A stretch of DNA of 64,000 bases from Cymbidium sinense (Eukaryota > Streptophyta > Magnoliopsida > Asparagales > Orchidaceae), in assembly GCA_021442155.1 (NCBI GenBank), contig CM038229.1, forward strand, positions 93,963,716-94,027,715. The letters run 5' to 3'. Under the pieces are notes generated by a model. It ran no database searches and was not told the origin of the DNA. It saw only the letters and a program-made list of their open reading frames with translations. The position numbers were made by a program, and so were the translations under genes. Shown here piece after piece: positions 23,941-37,680 of this stretch (positions are counted from its first letter, which is position 1; each line of letters opens with the position of its first letter).

Positions 23941-24840
23941 TAATTAGGCTATTGCATTAGTTTAAGGACTACTTTACATGGAGTTGTGAAGAGATTCCTA
24001 GATTGACTCTTGACATAGTGGTCTATAAACTAGCAATAGATCCTACTACTATCCCTATCAAGTAAGCTCCTAGACTCATGCGATTAAACATAGAACAATA
24101 GGTCATTTATGAAGTTAAGAAATTGATTGATGTTGGCTTCATCTAAGAAGAAAAATACCCTACCTGGTTAGCCAGCGTCATCCCATTTAAAAAAAGAATG
24201 GCCAAATTCACAAATGCTTCAATTTTAGAGATTTAAATAAGGCATATCCAAAAGAAAAATTTCCACTATCAATCTGAGTTGATGGTGGATAGTCTCATCT
24301 CATGTAGTCTTCTTTCATCGATGGCTCATCTATAACCAAATAAAGATGGCCCTAAAGATGAAAGAAACACTACTTTAGAACCCCGATCTCAATCTATATA
24401 AGGTCAAGCCTTTCACCTTAAAATGCTACAAACCAAAGTTATGACTCAAATCTTTGATGAACTCATTCATCATCAAGTCAAGAGCTATGTCGGTGATCTT
24501 GTGGTCAAAAGTAGAGAAAAAGAAGACCATCTCTTTGACTTGAGAGTAGTTTTTGAGTAGTTAAGACAATTTAACCTCAAAAAGAACCCCCTAAAGTGTG
24601 CATTCGTGAGTAGGAAAGTTCTTTGGTTTGTTGTCCCACACTAGGGAATCAAAATCAATCCAAGAAGATCAAGGCAATATTAGAAATGCCCCCTAAAAGT
24701 TTAACTCAACTCGATCATCATTTCAAGGGCGTTGAGTATCTAAGAAACTTTATATCCAACATATCGAAGATGTCGCCATTCTCGACTTATCAAAACATAT
24801 ATGCCAAGTTCAAGTGGGATGACAAGTATGCCTCAAAAGA
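23941..24840 (+). pseudogene. Reverse transcriptase remnant, copy 2
   Basis: Phrases KDYFTWSCEEIPRL, EVKKLIDVGFI and EKYPTWLASVI are followed by damaged fingers and palm motifs with several single-base losses between 24180 and 24420. The catalytic box at 24486-24497 reads YVGD: the first aspartate is replaced by glycine. Thumb and connection phrases include QFNLKKNPLKCAF and PPKSLTQLDHH. The many one- and two-base deletions relative to copy 3 show independent decay. Confidence 0.8.
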
Positions 24841-25260
24841 CATCAAGTATTTGATGATGTCGCTAGTTCTATCCTTTGCATGTTGCTCATGCTTTACACT
24901 ATTACGTTAGATGACTCTCTTGGTACTTTGTTGGCCCATGCCAATGATGAAGGGAAGGAAAATGCACTATACTATCTCACTCATTTTCTAATCCCTGCTG
25001 AGGATAATTATCCACCCATTGAGAAGCATTTCCTAGCTTTAATCTTTGCATCCCAAAAGCTACAACATTGCATGCTTCCTCATAAGGTGAACTTAATCTC
25101 CAGGATTAATCCACTAGTATCTCATACGACGATTTATCGGGGTTCACCATGATCCTCCTCTCACAGCTTGACATTACCTTTGTACCTCCGTGAAAGCACA
25201 TGCAAGTAGATTTCTTAGTAGCACACCCACATCCTCTGACTCTCAAATGATGATCTCGAT
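24841..25260 (+). pseudogene. First RNase H domain remnant, copy 2
   Basis: Readable phrases are DIKYLMMSLVL, LYTITLDDSLGTLLAHANDE, GKENALYYLTHFLIPAEDNY, PPIEKHFLALIFASQKLQH and HKVNLISRINPL. The middle of this domain is the best preserved RNase H stretch of the window. After 25120 it decays, with an indel before the aRNH domain. Confidence 0.75.
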
Positions 25261-25289
25261 GAATAAATCATGAACTTAGGGGATACTAG

Positions 25290-25720
25290 AATTCATCACC
25301 GAGATGTACTTTGATGGTGCGAAAGGAGAAGAACCATAATCTACTATTCCAAAAAAGGTCGGGGTAGCACTAGTTCTCTTAACTCCGGACTATGATGTGA
25401 TGAGATTCTCATATTATTTGTCCAATCTTTATAGGAACAATGAAGTCAAATATGAGGCTCTGATTTCCGATCTAGAGTTAGCCATTACTCTAAGCATCCA
25501 TAACATCAACATCTTCGAGGATTCTCAGCTAGTTATCAACCAAATTGCTAGGTCCTATAAGGTTAGAAAGCCCAAGCTCCATCACTACTACAAGTACACC
25601 ATGGAGTTGTTGGCCCAATTTCCAGAGGTTACCACTTATAAGATTCCTTGAGGAGAGAATGCCATAGCACATGCTTTAGCCAAACTTGCCACGGAGTTGG
25701 CATGTGCGGAGGATGCCCAT
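25290..25720 (+). pseudogene. Archaeal-type RNase H (aRNH) remnant, copy 2
   Basis: Phrases in order: EMYFDGA (first Asp kept), VGVALVLLTPDYDVMRFSYY, NNEVKYEALISDLELAITL, SQLVINQIARSYKVRKPKLH, ELLAQFPEVTTYKIP, then after a stop GENAIAHALAKLATELA. Relative to copy 1, the AE of NNEAEYEAL is VK, so the catalytic Glu is lost. The final acidic position carries His. A stop lies at about 25651. Confidence 0.75.
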
Positions 25721-27053
25721 ATCAATAAAGGTCCAAAATAGACAAGTCTTATCCCTTATTGATATTGAACTCATTAAAAAGTACTCTGTTGAAGAGGAGG
25801 TTGCCATTACCAAGAAGGATGAGGAGTTATATTGGAGGCAACCATTCATGGATTACCTAAATAAAGGTAAACTACCTCAAGAGAAGTCCCAAGCCCATCA
25901 GATGAAGTAGAGAGCACTTTCTGACACTCTTGTAGATGGTGTCTTGTACAGATGATCTTTTGATCATATGTGGTTACGTTATTTACACAAGCAGGAAGCC
26001 TGTAAGATTGTAACTGAGGTACACTTAGGATTATGTGAAACCAACCAATCTAGTCTGAAGATGAAAGCCAAGATCAAGAGACTAGGATACTACTGGCCAT
26101 CGATGATCAAAGATTACATGGATATGGCTAGGCGATGCCACCAATATCAAATACACAGTGTGGTCCTACACCAACCATCCAACATTCTACATCCTACATT
26201 ATCCTCATGGTCATTCGAGTGTTGGGGTACTGACATAGTGGGTCCGATTAATCCTCCTTCTTCCATAGGTCATTGGTTCATCTTAGATGCTGTTGAGTAC
26301 TTTCCCAAATGGGTGAAGGTAATTTCACTCAGAGAGGTCATAGCTTAGCATGTGCTCCAATTTTCAAGGAACCATATCGTATATAGTTTGAGTTCCTTCA
26401 AGAATAATAGTATTGTATTAGAGCACCAGAAAATAACTTTTCCTAGAGACACAATATAGATTGGAGATATTCTACCATCAACTACCCGAGGGAAAACGGC
26501 TTAGCAGAAGCCTTCAACAAAACTCTAATCCAAATACTGAAGAAGACATTCGACAACAACAGGCAATAGTGGCATGAGCAATTAGTTGAAGCTTTGTGGG
26601 TCTACCACACCACATATAGAACTCCAACTTAGTCTACTCCTTTCTCCTTAGTGTATGGGTTTGAAATCATTCTACCATTAGAAGTCCAACTCCCATCACT
26701 AAGGATAGTTGTGGGTAGCAAGATCATAACATAGCATAACGCCAAGTTGTGGTTAGAAGAGCTCAAAGGTTTGGAGGAGAGATGCCTGTGGGCAGGCCAA
26801 AACCTTGAGTTATACAAAGCTAAAATGATTCAAGCTCACAATAAGTTGGTCCATCCTAGAGATTTTCAAGTAAGAGAGCTTATTTTAGTTATAAGGAGAC
26901 CAATTGTTGCCCATCATAACATGGGTGGCAAGTTTGAACCCACTTGGGAAGGCCCTTTTGCCATAGCAAGGAGGCTCTTATCGCCTTATTAATCATAAGG
27001 GAGAATGTTTCCAATCAATGTGTGGTGCTTAAAGAAATATTATAAATCATGTT
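25721..27053 (+). pseudogene. Integrase remnant, copy 2
   Basis: The region before the zinc finger contains LSLIDIELIKKYSVEEEVAI and WRQPFMDYLNKGKLPQEKSQ. The zinc-binding part has YLHKQEACKIVTEVHLGLC and RRCHQYQIHSVVLHQP; the second Cys of CxxC is Tyr. The core has FECWGTDIVGPI (first Asp). The region of the second Asp (around 26390-26420) is damaged beyond recognition. NGLAEAFNKTLIQILKKTF near 26500 keeps the catalytic Glu. The C-terminal phrases are VYGFEIILPLEVQLPSL, LVHPRDFQVRELILVI and KFEPTWEGPFAIA, ending near LKKYYKS at 27030-27050. Confidence 0.85.
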
Positions 27054-28546
27054 TAAAAATAATTATCATCAATGAAAATTCCATTTCAAATTCAATCTCT
27101 TCCATGTTGAAAGTATTCTTGTTTGTGAATCCGTCATGATGTGTTTAGGGTAGGTGTAAGGAACCCGAGTGGCATCCTATCCTTCATCGACACAACACAA
27201 ACACAAACTACACACAAACATATAAAACAAATACATATATTTTGTCTCAGGCTACTTTGAGTTGAGATAACACCCCGACTAGCACTCACTCAGTAGGTCC
27301 TTTAGGTTGGGCTAACGTGCTACCCTACTGGTTTGTCACTCTTGTGGTTTTCTTGCTTTGGAGGATGTAAGTACGCTTTACTTTTTTTTCCTTACTTGGA
27401 CACTGCACATCGAAGAGCATATTTTTAGTTTTGTAGGCATTACACGGGCCAAGTATCTCATGTTGGCTTCCTTTAAGAGGAAGTGAGTTTGCTATGCTTT
27501 CTTCTTGAATTAGCCTTTGTGCACTGACTGGGTTGAGTATATTTGAGGTTTAGGATAAGTCCCTTAGTGGCTCCTTCCCTCCTGACTGCTTCAAGTCTTG
27601 GTCAAGTCCTTCCTCGAGGCTCCCTGCTTAGTAGTCACTCTAGGTCAGATAGCATATGTCCCGTCGATGATAGATTATCCCGATGATCAGTTCTTCTTGG
27701 AAAGTTGTAAGCCTACATCCTTTCTTCCCAGATTGATCATTGCACACTGACAAGCACCTTAGGTTGGTTAGTTCTCACTATGCTGGCGGATACACCACTC
27801 ATGCTGATGGATACACCTTAAGTTAGTTGGTTCTCGCACCTTAGGAGACACCACTCATGGAAAATGTAAGTCTGCTACGCTTTCTCCTTGAGTTGGCCAT
27901 TATATATCCATAGGCTTTCTTTTCTTGGGCTCAGGATAACGACCATAGCAGCACCTCCCTTGTGGGCACTATATCTAGATCACGTCCCTATTTAGACACT
28001 ACTTAGGTTACTATCAGATTGGATAGTTTCCCTTTCCTATTAGCCACCCTGTGCTTGGAGAATCCATACTGTGGATGAGCAGATTCTCCCTTGGTTCAGT
28101 AAATCGGCGATAGGTTAAGGTCAACATATCTCCTTCTCAGTGTGGTCCCTCACACTTCAAAAGGGTCCACAAAAACATATAAATAAAATATATATTCACT
28201 TATGGATTAGGTGGACACCTCCAGTGGTACCTTTTCCCATGCAGGCATCCTATCTTTAGGGCAGTGTCAAAAAAATTCCCTATAGGAATCATCTAAATAC
28301 TCTTGAGTTGATATAAATCTCCAATAATTCACTAGGTCACCCTTAAGTTCTATTTGTTGTGCTACCAACAGATCACCCTAGCGATTGTTCCCAGCTTTAG
28401 AAGATGTAAGTCTACTATGCCTTCTTCCTAGCATAACTATTGCACACCGAAAGGTGACCCCTTTAGGTTGGCTAGCTCTACCCCATGGCCAATAGACTAT
28501 CCATTTGAATTTGTAAATCTGAGGAAGGATAAGTCCGATATAGCTC
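27054..28546 (+). other. R1: 3' non-coding region of Tat copy 2
   Basis: It follows the integrase as in copies 1 and 3, with the same sequence of phrases: GTTTAGGGTAGGTGTAAGG at 27140, CTCAGGCTACTTTGAGTTGA at 27246, GAGGATGTAAGT, and GATTATCCCGATGATCAG near 27675. The last unit, from TACTCTTGAGTTGATATAA (28303) to CCGATATAGCTC (28546), corresponds to 54966-55222 in copy 3. There the sequence runs on into R2 without interruption. Confidence 0.6.
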
Positions 28547-31500
28547 TATTAAGCTCATTTTAGATGAGCTCTCAGCCTCCATCTTAGACATAGGACTCTT
28601 AGACTTTAAGAGTTTCATAGTCTTAAGAACATCTAGTGATTAGGTGTACACTCAACCTAGCCCTAGAGATTTAGAAGAGTTAGCCATAGGAATAGGTCAT
28701 GCCTTAGTGGTGTTAGGAAATTTTTTCTACCCTTAGCTTGAACCATTCCTCACTTTCCTTCCTTCAAGTCAAACTCCAAATCAATCTTATTTTGTTTTAT
28801 CAAAACTCAAATAAACTCCATGTGATTGAAATTCATAATTGAAATCCATGATTGAAACCCATGAATGAAATTCCTAAGTCTAAATCTTTCTTAAGGACTT
28901 AGCCTAAATTATGATCTAAACCAAATCAAACTCGTGAGATTTTCTCATAATTTATTTATATTCTAATTTTTTTTTCACATATATAAATAAAATATAAAAT
29001 CAAACCAATCAAACTAAACTCAAAATTCAAAATCAATTCATGAAATTTCTTAAGTCCCTTAATTCCGTTCTTAAGGACTTATCCAAAATCAACTCTAAAT
29101 CAATTCAAACTCCTGGGATTTTCTCATAAATCATTTATATTCTCATTTATATTCACATATATAAATGAAATCTTTATATAAATCAATTAAATCAAATCCA
29201 AAAATTAAATTCCAAATTTGAAATCCTTCTTAAGTCCTTAATTTTCTTTTAATGGACTTAGCCTAGATCATGATCTAAACCAAATCAAACTCATGAGATT
29301 TTCTAATGATCAATTTATATTCTCATTTATATTCTCATATATAAATGAAATATAAATTCAAACCAATCAAACTAATCTCAAAATTCAAAATCAATTCATG
29401 AAATTCCTAAGTCCTTTAAGTTTTCCTTCATGGACATAGCTAAAATCATGTTCAAGTCAATTCAAATTCATGAGATTTTCTCAGAACCCATTTATATTCT
29501 CATTTATATTCATACATATAAATGGAATATAAATATAAATCAATCAAACCAAATTCAAAAATTCAAGCTTCAAAGTCCAAAAATTTCCTAAGTCCTTTAA
29601 ATTCCTTTTAATGGACTTAGCCTAAATCATGATCAAATCATTTCAAACCCTAGAAAGTTTCTCAAAATGCATTTATATTCTCATTTAGATTCACATATAT
29701 AAATGAAATATAAATTAAAACAATCAAAACCAATTCTAAAAATCAAACTCAAATCCACTCAAAATCCAACCTAAGCCTTTCAAGTCAAAATCTTGAACTT
29801 AGCCAAATAAACTTCAAATCAAGCCAAACTCTTGATTTTTCTTCATGATTCAATCAACCCTACAATCATGAATCCAAATATACATACAACTTCAATCACC
29901 AAACCAAAATCCAACCCCAAATCCATTCACATTCTTCCTTTGAATATGAAATTGTCAAATGAATCAAAACCCATTTGACTTCAAACCACTTGCAAATGGA
30001 ATTATATTTTAATCATAAGTCCATATACAAGTTCAATCAAACTCAAATCAAGCTTTGACCAAGCCATTTGATGCACTTAGGCTCACTTGACCCAAAGTGA
30101 CCTAAAGTACCCTTATTAGCTAAATTCTAATCCTAACCAAATTAGATTGAATCAAACTCACCTATTCCTCTCATCATGATCAACAATCATTATGGGATGA
30201 TCAATCAATCAAATTAGGTCAAACCAAGTCAAACTTAAGGGTTGACCAAGTCAACACTTAGCTAAAATGAAACCTAACATAGCCAAAATTCACCATAGGC
30301 CAAATTGATTGAAACTAGTGATCTAAGTTCATTCATGAACCATGTTTGAACTTGACCAAGTCAACATTTGAGCCTAACCTAGCCTACTTGGCCACTTGAC
30401 CCAAGTTGACCCAACTTGACCTAAAAAGTAAAAATATGTCAAAACTTGATCTAAGCCAAATTGATTGAAACCAATGGGTCAAGTTCATTCCAAATCACTT
30501 GTTGAACTTGACCAAAGCCTCAATTGGCCAACTAGACTTAACCTAGTCCAATTGACCTTGAACCCAACTTGACCTGAAGGTGTCATGTTGAGCCAAATTC
30601 AGACTTAACCAAAATTGATTGGAAATAAACATACCAATCTAATCCATATGACTAACCAAACCTAAACCTGCCCATGACCTAGCTCAAATAGGTCAAATGG
30701 GTAAAATTGGTCAACTTGACCCATTTGACCTAAATGAAGTCATATGAGCCAAATTCAAAAATAAACAAAATTAAATCAAACCAAAGCCACCAAAACATTT
30801 CAAATGGTCATATGAACATGTCCAACCCTTGGTTTGACCCTATTTGACCAATTGGTCAACTTGACCCAAGTTGACCCATTTTGACCTAAATGGGTCAACA
30901 TGAGCTAAACCATATCAAATGAACTCCAAATCCAAATAAACTTGGCCAAACCTATTTTTTTTACAAACCCAACATATCCAAATTTAAAAATTAGCAAAAT
31001 GACCATTGTATCTCTAGGCCAAAGAGCAAATTTTGGTCTAATCCATGGGTAATTTGATCAAGCCCTCTTCATAACAACTTGATACCTTCCTAATAGGTCA
31101 AGTGGACCCAATGGAGAGTGGTGCACCCAACCCAATGGGGTTGGTGTCATCAAATGGACCCAATGCCAAACCAACCCTAGCTCAAATTGGCTAATTCAAA
31201 AATCCTCCACTTGATTTGAAGCACATGGGAGGTTACCAGTCCACCCAAGAGCTCAAACTGACCATGTGCCAACTTCAAATAGCCCAACCAATCCTTTCCA
31301 TATGGTCAATTGGATCAAAATGGCAACCCAAGCTTCGGCCGTTTGATTGCCATAGGGGGAGATATGCTCCCCTAATTCCATTTGAATTCAACACCCTCAT
31401 TATCAATTGAGTCCTAGAGACTGTTAGGAGCCATTAGAGAGCATTCCTAAGCTTCCTAAGAAGGAATTGAAATCAAGCTTTATCAATTTTCTTCCTTAGA

Positions 31501-34500
31501 AAATTGGGGAGCTCCTCTCATTTCCTAACTTCCTCTTCACTCAAAATCACTTCAATTCTCTTTGCACACTCCCTCAAGGGATCAATTTTAATGCACCCAA
31601 GCTCTCAATCAAGTTCCCAACGTAAGCAAGAGGAAGAGGTGTTGGTCCGTAGAGAGATCTACTCAACCCCAAGGCTTGAAACTTTAACAGGCTTCCTCCT
31701 CACAACCTCATCAACTCGAAGTGGGTGATCATCTAAGGTATGACATTTTCACTACTGCTTAGGAGGTCTTGATCCTTTGTGAAAGAAATTATCATGGCAT
31801 GAGATTTCCACTATTGGATAGGATTTCCATTAACATAAGATGGTGTGGGTAAAATCTTGTCTCAATCTGAGCTTAATTGAGCTTGGATCTTCTCTTAGAC
31901 CATGGACGGTCTCCTGATCCTCAGGGAAAAATAGGAGTAATCCCGACCGTCCATCCGTGCATTTTGGATGGATGTCCAAGATTAAACACACATTTTATAA
32001 ATCATTTATCCCTTTTAAAACCACAGGGTGATCTCGGTCATTCGATCCTGATGAATGGGGATCAAACCGCATCCCGCCACCGCCCAGTGATGTAACATGT
32101 TTAAGTAACCCATGTTTCTGTGAAGCTCGACCGCCGTCATGCTATGAGCTGGGATTAATTAGGGGATTTAATTAATTTTAATTAATCCCCTAAGCTTCAA
32201 AAATTCATATCTCCCTCAATAAAATTTAGAAAAATATGAGATAAATTTTTATGGATAGAAAATTTAATCTAGAATATTCTAAAAATGATTTTAATGGATT
32301 TTGAATTATATATTTCTCTAATTTTGGGTTTTAATGGAAATTTTATATTATTAATTACCTCTTAATTAATCTTCTGATTAATCCCAAATTTTTTGGGTAT
32401 GTTTTAGGGGATGAGTTCTACCTCTCCTAATTTTCTTGAGATTTATTGAATGCTTAGTTGAGGAAATTTTAAATGTATTTCCTAATTACTCCCTTAAAAT
32501 TCATAAAGTGTGTTAAATATTATCATTTTTGTGTATAGATATGCTTAGGACTCATTCATATGCATGTTATACATGTTGGAAAAGAAATGAAGTTATGTAT
32601 ATTTTGTTGATTTGGTTCATTGTATTTAATCTTAAAATGCCTATCGTTTTGAATGGGTTTATTTAGAGTTCATCTAAACGTAGGATTAATTAAAACACTT
32701 AATCAAAACATTCACTAAAAAAACCTAAAATGTTAATCCACCTTAGAAATTACTTATGTTAGGGAAGGAAAGAGAAGTTCCCTTCACTTTCCCTCTTTTT
32801 ATAACTTAGTAAATAATTGTAGGATTCACTTGAACCTAATCAAAAAATGAAATAAAATCAATCCAAAATAATTAAACAACTTAAATGAAACTCTCCTCTA
32901 AGTTGAACATTTCTCACAATTAGAAAATTCTAACTTAATGCCATAGCAAAGCATACCGCACAAATCTTCAAAGCACAAATATTAGCCTAAGTCAGCACTT
33001 CTAGCTTTTTGTTAGGTCGGTGCATGGTTTGATGTTTATTTTATTTTATAATATATATTTTAGACTGGATGTTAGGATGTATGTGTGTAGAATGAATGGT
33101 GGGGTGATCTTAGTCTAATCATTATTTTCTGTAGAGGATTATGCTTAAGGGGCACTCTAATAAATAAAAATATAAATTCTTTTGCTTGCAGGTGCTTATA
33201 CCCCTAAGCATAATCCAATAGGCCAGGTGGACTTAATCACCCATGTGTTGGGTGATAAGTCTAATATACATGCTTGGGATTTGTGTGGTTTGTTTTAGCT
33301 AATCTCTATTTTACAAGTGTTAGTTAGATTTCCATTTTTTTACTTTTCATGTACATTTGTGCAATTAGGATTTTGGAATGATTGTTATAGGGATTAGGAT
33401 GAACATTGTCATAAGATTTCATCTTATGCACCATGTGAAGTCTTGGAGCATCCACCTTCCAACCATCCAAAAGAAGAAACCAAAGAAGAAAGAAGAGAAG
33501 AAAGAAGAAAAGAAGAATGAAGAATGAAGCTTGAAGACCCCATAATAATGAATTCCTTACTTATTTGTAATTTAATTCATTTTATAATCCAGGTTGTATA
33601 AGGGTAGAGCTCGGCTACCCAATTTACTTTTCGAGTTTGTGTGGTGGTACCCGACCATAACGACCTCTTATTCTTTTTGTGATTACATTTATAAATTAAT
33701 TGATGATTTATTTTGATTTGTGCAGCATCTTTCCTAGTTTCTTCCTTCCTTAATTTATGCACGGATGTGGATTAGGCTCTGGGAAAAATAAATCTTTTAC
33801 CAAACATAACAACTCAAAACTAAATATAAAAGAATTCATAACCTCACCTAAAGCCTAGTTTAAAATCAAAATAAAAGAATTAGCAACCCTTAGCTGGATG
33901 AGTATTTCTTTTACAATATCATGCACAAATGCATCTTATTTCACTCTTGATTGGAGGCTTCCACCTTTGCTAGAGAAACTTGGCTTGACCTTTGAGAGCC
34001 AAGGTGGAAACACACCTCCTCCCTTCTCATTGATTTTGGCCAATAACTTTATTTCTCATGCATTAGGCATATGAATCCTATTAGCCTGAGTTAAAAATAA
34101 TTATCCAAAAAAAATTGAAAATAAAATGAAATTTGAATTGCATTAGATCTAGTCCATTGGAAGCATGCCCTTACATGATCTAGTCTCTTTAGGTAGTGAG
34201 TTTAAGGACTTAGTCTCTTTCTAAATAAATAATAGCCTAACTATCTTGCATAAATATAAAACTTGCCTACATGAATTTAAATATTGTAAGAGGAATTAGT
34301 TGGCGGCCACCCCGAGGCAGTTGTAAGTCTAAGTAGTCGGGTGATTTATCATCTCTTATGGAGATAAACCAATTACCCATTTTTGCCATAGATTTAGGTT
34401 GTGCTTCCGCCAAAGCTCCCTAGATTTAGTTGAGGTTGCTTCTCCCCATTGTGAGCCATAAGTATAATTCCTCACCTCTTAGGAATTTCCAGAATTATGT

Positions 34501-35144
34501 GTTATGGAATCATAAGCCCTAAATTTATAATGAAAAATGCAACTCAAACAGATTAAATAAATTTCAAAAATGTAAATCCGAAACATTGGATAGTTTAAGA
34601 TGCTCACTAGGTTTTCCAAGCATCGTGGTCATCTCCTACTTATCATCCTTTTGGCTTTGATAATAACTCCCTCTCTTTGATCAATCCCATTTGATCTTCA
34701 AAAATGAGCTAATCGATTGATAGTCCTTTCCTATTGAAATATTTGAAGACAACAATCATTTACCTTAATCGAGAGTATTCCTAAGGGATTTTGTCCCTTA
34801 GGATGTAATTAACTATGGGGGCTTACCCCTGTAGGGAACTTAACAAGCTAAGTTTAAAATAAACCCTGCTTTACTTTTTCATGTAAAGTAGTGGAAGAAT
34901 CCCTAGTACATATGCAGACCCAACATCCTTAGGAGTCCTTATTGAGGTGATTAGATCCATTAAATGGTAGTGACTTCTATCTTCCAAGATAGTACACTAT
35001 TCCTTGATGACGTACCGATCACCTGAATATGCACATATATGAATTTGTGTGGCATCCCAACCATCAGGCATAATATTTATGTTCTTATTTATCCTCTTCA
35101 AAAAAAAAAGAGGATAGATGAAGGAAAGAATATTTTTCACAACA
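28547..35144 (+). mobile_element. LTR2: solo LTR, sense, with target-site duplication
   Basis: It starts TATTAAGCTCATTTT, three differences from the TGTTGACCTCATTTT start of LTR1, and ends TTTTTCACAACA. Flanks are AGCTC at 28542-28546 and AGCCC at 35145-35149. The uninterrupted site is AGCCC at 55218-55222 in copy 3. This gives a 5-base target-site duplication with one C-to-T change, and TG...CA-type ends. It lacks about 1.4 kb present in LTR1 (equivalent to about 14180-15660) and has a 180-bp tandem expansion at 28865-29760. No internal region or second LTR is attached, so it is a solo LTR. Confidence 0.75.
28865..29760 (+). repeat. About five tandem units of 180 bp in LTR2
   Basis: Units start near 28865, 29041, 29219, 29399 and 29579. 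Each holds CCTAAGTCC(T/C)TTAA, then GGACTTAGCC(T/A)AAAT, GAGATTTTCTCA and CATTTATATTCTCATTTATA with an ATATAAATGAAATATAAA tail. LTR1 has one unit (about 11276-11430); the inverted LTRs have two to three diverged units (21950-22240 and 49390-49830). Confidence 0.75.
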
Positions 35145-37680
35145 AGCCCCTTCTTAGTGGGTCCATCGCACATTGACATGGTCCATAAATTAAATTTATC
35201 AAATTTGTTCAAGCTTACATCCCCAGTCGATATGCCCTCAATTCAAAATCAAACTAAACCAAACAAACCATATCAAATCACATGAAATTAAGATAAAATT
35301 AATCCTGACTACTTTTGAGTTGACATAAGTCCCCAACAGCATTCACTTAGTAGTCTCCCTAGGTCAGGTTTGATTTATTGTGCATCTAATAAGTCACCCT
35401 AGTGGTTGTTCCTCGCTTTGGAAGATGTAAGTATGCTATGCCTTCTTCCTAGCACACAACCATTTCACACAAAAAGCTAACCCTTATTAGCTCTACCCCA
35501 GTTCGGTAGACTATCCCTTTGGATTTGTAAACTGAGGTAGGTCAATCGATATAGCCCCTTCTTGGTCCATGCACACCAACAGGGTCCATACATTAACTCA
35601 GATTAAATTAAACCCATTCTATTTTTTCCCAATGGAGTTAAATCACACCCTTCTCCCTAGTGGAGCTGCAAATTATATATAAATAAGTCAAGCAAACAAA
35701 TAAATTTAAAACCAACCTCCCCAGTGGAGCCAAATTAAACTAACTTCACAATAGAGTCTAAATAAAAGAAATCTAACCAAACTCTTATCCCCAATAGATA
35801 CATCCCCAAATAAATCTATGAAATCAAACTCAAATCCCAAACCCAGAGATTGCGAACTGCTTCCTAAGTTGAAGGTTCATATACCTGATCCCCAGAGGAC
35901 TCAAGCCCATATCTCTAGCAGATGTGCCTCCATATAAATTAAAACAAAATAAATTAAAGTCGATTCAATGTTAATCCCTGGTGTATTATAGACTCTTATC
36001 CCTAGTGGATCTTCTTTCCACAAATCATATAATCAAATCAAATTCAAACCTTATCCCCAACAAATTTTCTTCTTCTATGCCCTCAACATAGACCCCTCAC
36101 ATGTCATGTCCAATGCATGTGTGATCCCCTAACAGATCTCCCTCCATGTCCTTGACATGGAAATCTCAACAAATCTTATTTCTTCTCTTATGCACACCTT
36201 TAATACTTCAATCAAAAGCCTAACAATGTATTCATTCAGATTACATCATCTTAACAATATAATCAACATTTTATGATTTGTGATGGTGCAAGCTCAAACT
36301 AACTATACAATATCATGCTAAACATATTATAGTGTGAATTAACACACTATATTTTATTATTATATATGATGTTATATTATAATTTGTATAATATAATATA
36401 TTATCTAACATTACATTTCATTATAATCACTTAAAAGGAATAAATAATAAAATTTTCTCAAAATATGAATAATGTTCATTTTGGATGTAAAATTATTATT
36501 TTTCTAATAGAAATGGTACAACATAGTATAATTTTGGTGTTGCTTTTTGGTGTGTGCCATGAATTTGGCCAAATTCTTCCATCTCAACCTTCAAATTAAC
36601 ATTTTTGTGAGTTTTGACCCAATGTGTTATAACAAAGTAAAACATACTAAAATGTACAATAACATTTAGTAATACACCACCACATTCATACATATGTGAA
36701 GTTATATTATAATGTACATTATATTTTAATATGCTTTCATATAATATATTATCTTACATTACACCTTAAAATGAATCACTTTAAGCAAAATTTTTATAAA
36801 ATTTGGTTGAAAAATGAACATTTCTTTTGGATGCAAAATTCCATTCTTTTGATTAAATGACACACCATAGCACACCCCAATGATGTTCCCTAAAGCTTAC
36901 CTTAAATTTGGCCAAATCCCATCATCTCCACCTATAAATAAGTGTTTTTATGAATTACACTAGTACAAACTCTACTACATACTATAAAGACTAAATATGC
37001 TAAACAACAAGTAGTAATACAAAATAGTATGCTATAATGCATGATGCTACACTATGTTATGGCATCCTATATTATAATACACTATAACATATTATATTAT
37101 ATTATATTGCATATCACATCATAAGGGATTGGTTAAGATAAAAATCATAAAATTTGTCTAAATAATAAAAAACTATATATTTTAGTCATATCACTTACAT
37201 ATTTTAAATTAAAACAATATATTATGATGCCTTGCTCTACCTATTATGAATTTGGCCAAATTCCACCATTTTAAAGTATAAATTAACATTTTTATAAATA
37301 ATGCTAGCATAGGCTCAACTGCATGATTCTAAAATACTAAAAGTATTTAAAATGCACAGAATAATATATTATGATATATGATGCTATACTATGCTACAAT
37401 ATATAATATTTATTTTGAACATAAAATCTTACTTTTTGGATTACACATGGTGTAGCACACCTTTGGTACTACAACCTAATTCCCACTTCAAATTTAACAA
37501 ATTTCATCATCTGATTGATTAAATTAATATTTTTATGATTTATATTAATATAGACTACAGGGCACAATACCATAATATACTAAAACATTTCAAAACATCT
37601 TATAACATCCAAAAACACATCACTACATGCTCAAATATATGATGCTACATTATACTATAATATATAGTATTATAATATGA
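35145..37680 (+). other. R2: continuation of the Tat 3' region, first copy
   Basis: Resumes at AGCCCCTTCTTAGTGGGTCC, matching 55218 onward in copy 3. No gene. The first part repeats R1-type phrases (TGAGTTGACATAAGTCCCC). At 35620-36180 a TCCCCAGTGGAT-type motif recurs many times in diverged form, a motif familiar from plant gypsy 3' regions. From 36290 on it is AT-rich with 240-340 bp repeats. It ends where TTTAGGG repeats begin at 37681. Small minus-strand ORFs at 34997-35212 and 36496-36693 have no support. Confidence 0.65.
36290..37680. repeat. Diverged AT-rich tandem repeats, 240-340 bp
   Basis: Units are marked by TTTGGCCAAAT, then CCATC or CCACC, then ACATTTTTATGA, at about 36561, 36904, 37248 and 37484. 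Two carry the perfect 16-base palindrome GAATTTGGCCAAATTC (36561-36576 and 37248-37263). Between them are ATATTATA-rich stretches. The whole block recurs at 56340-57765. Confidence 0.65.
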
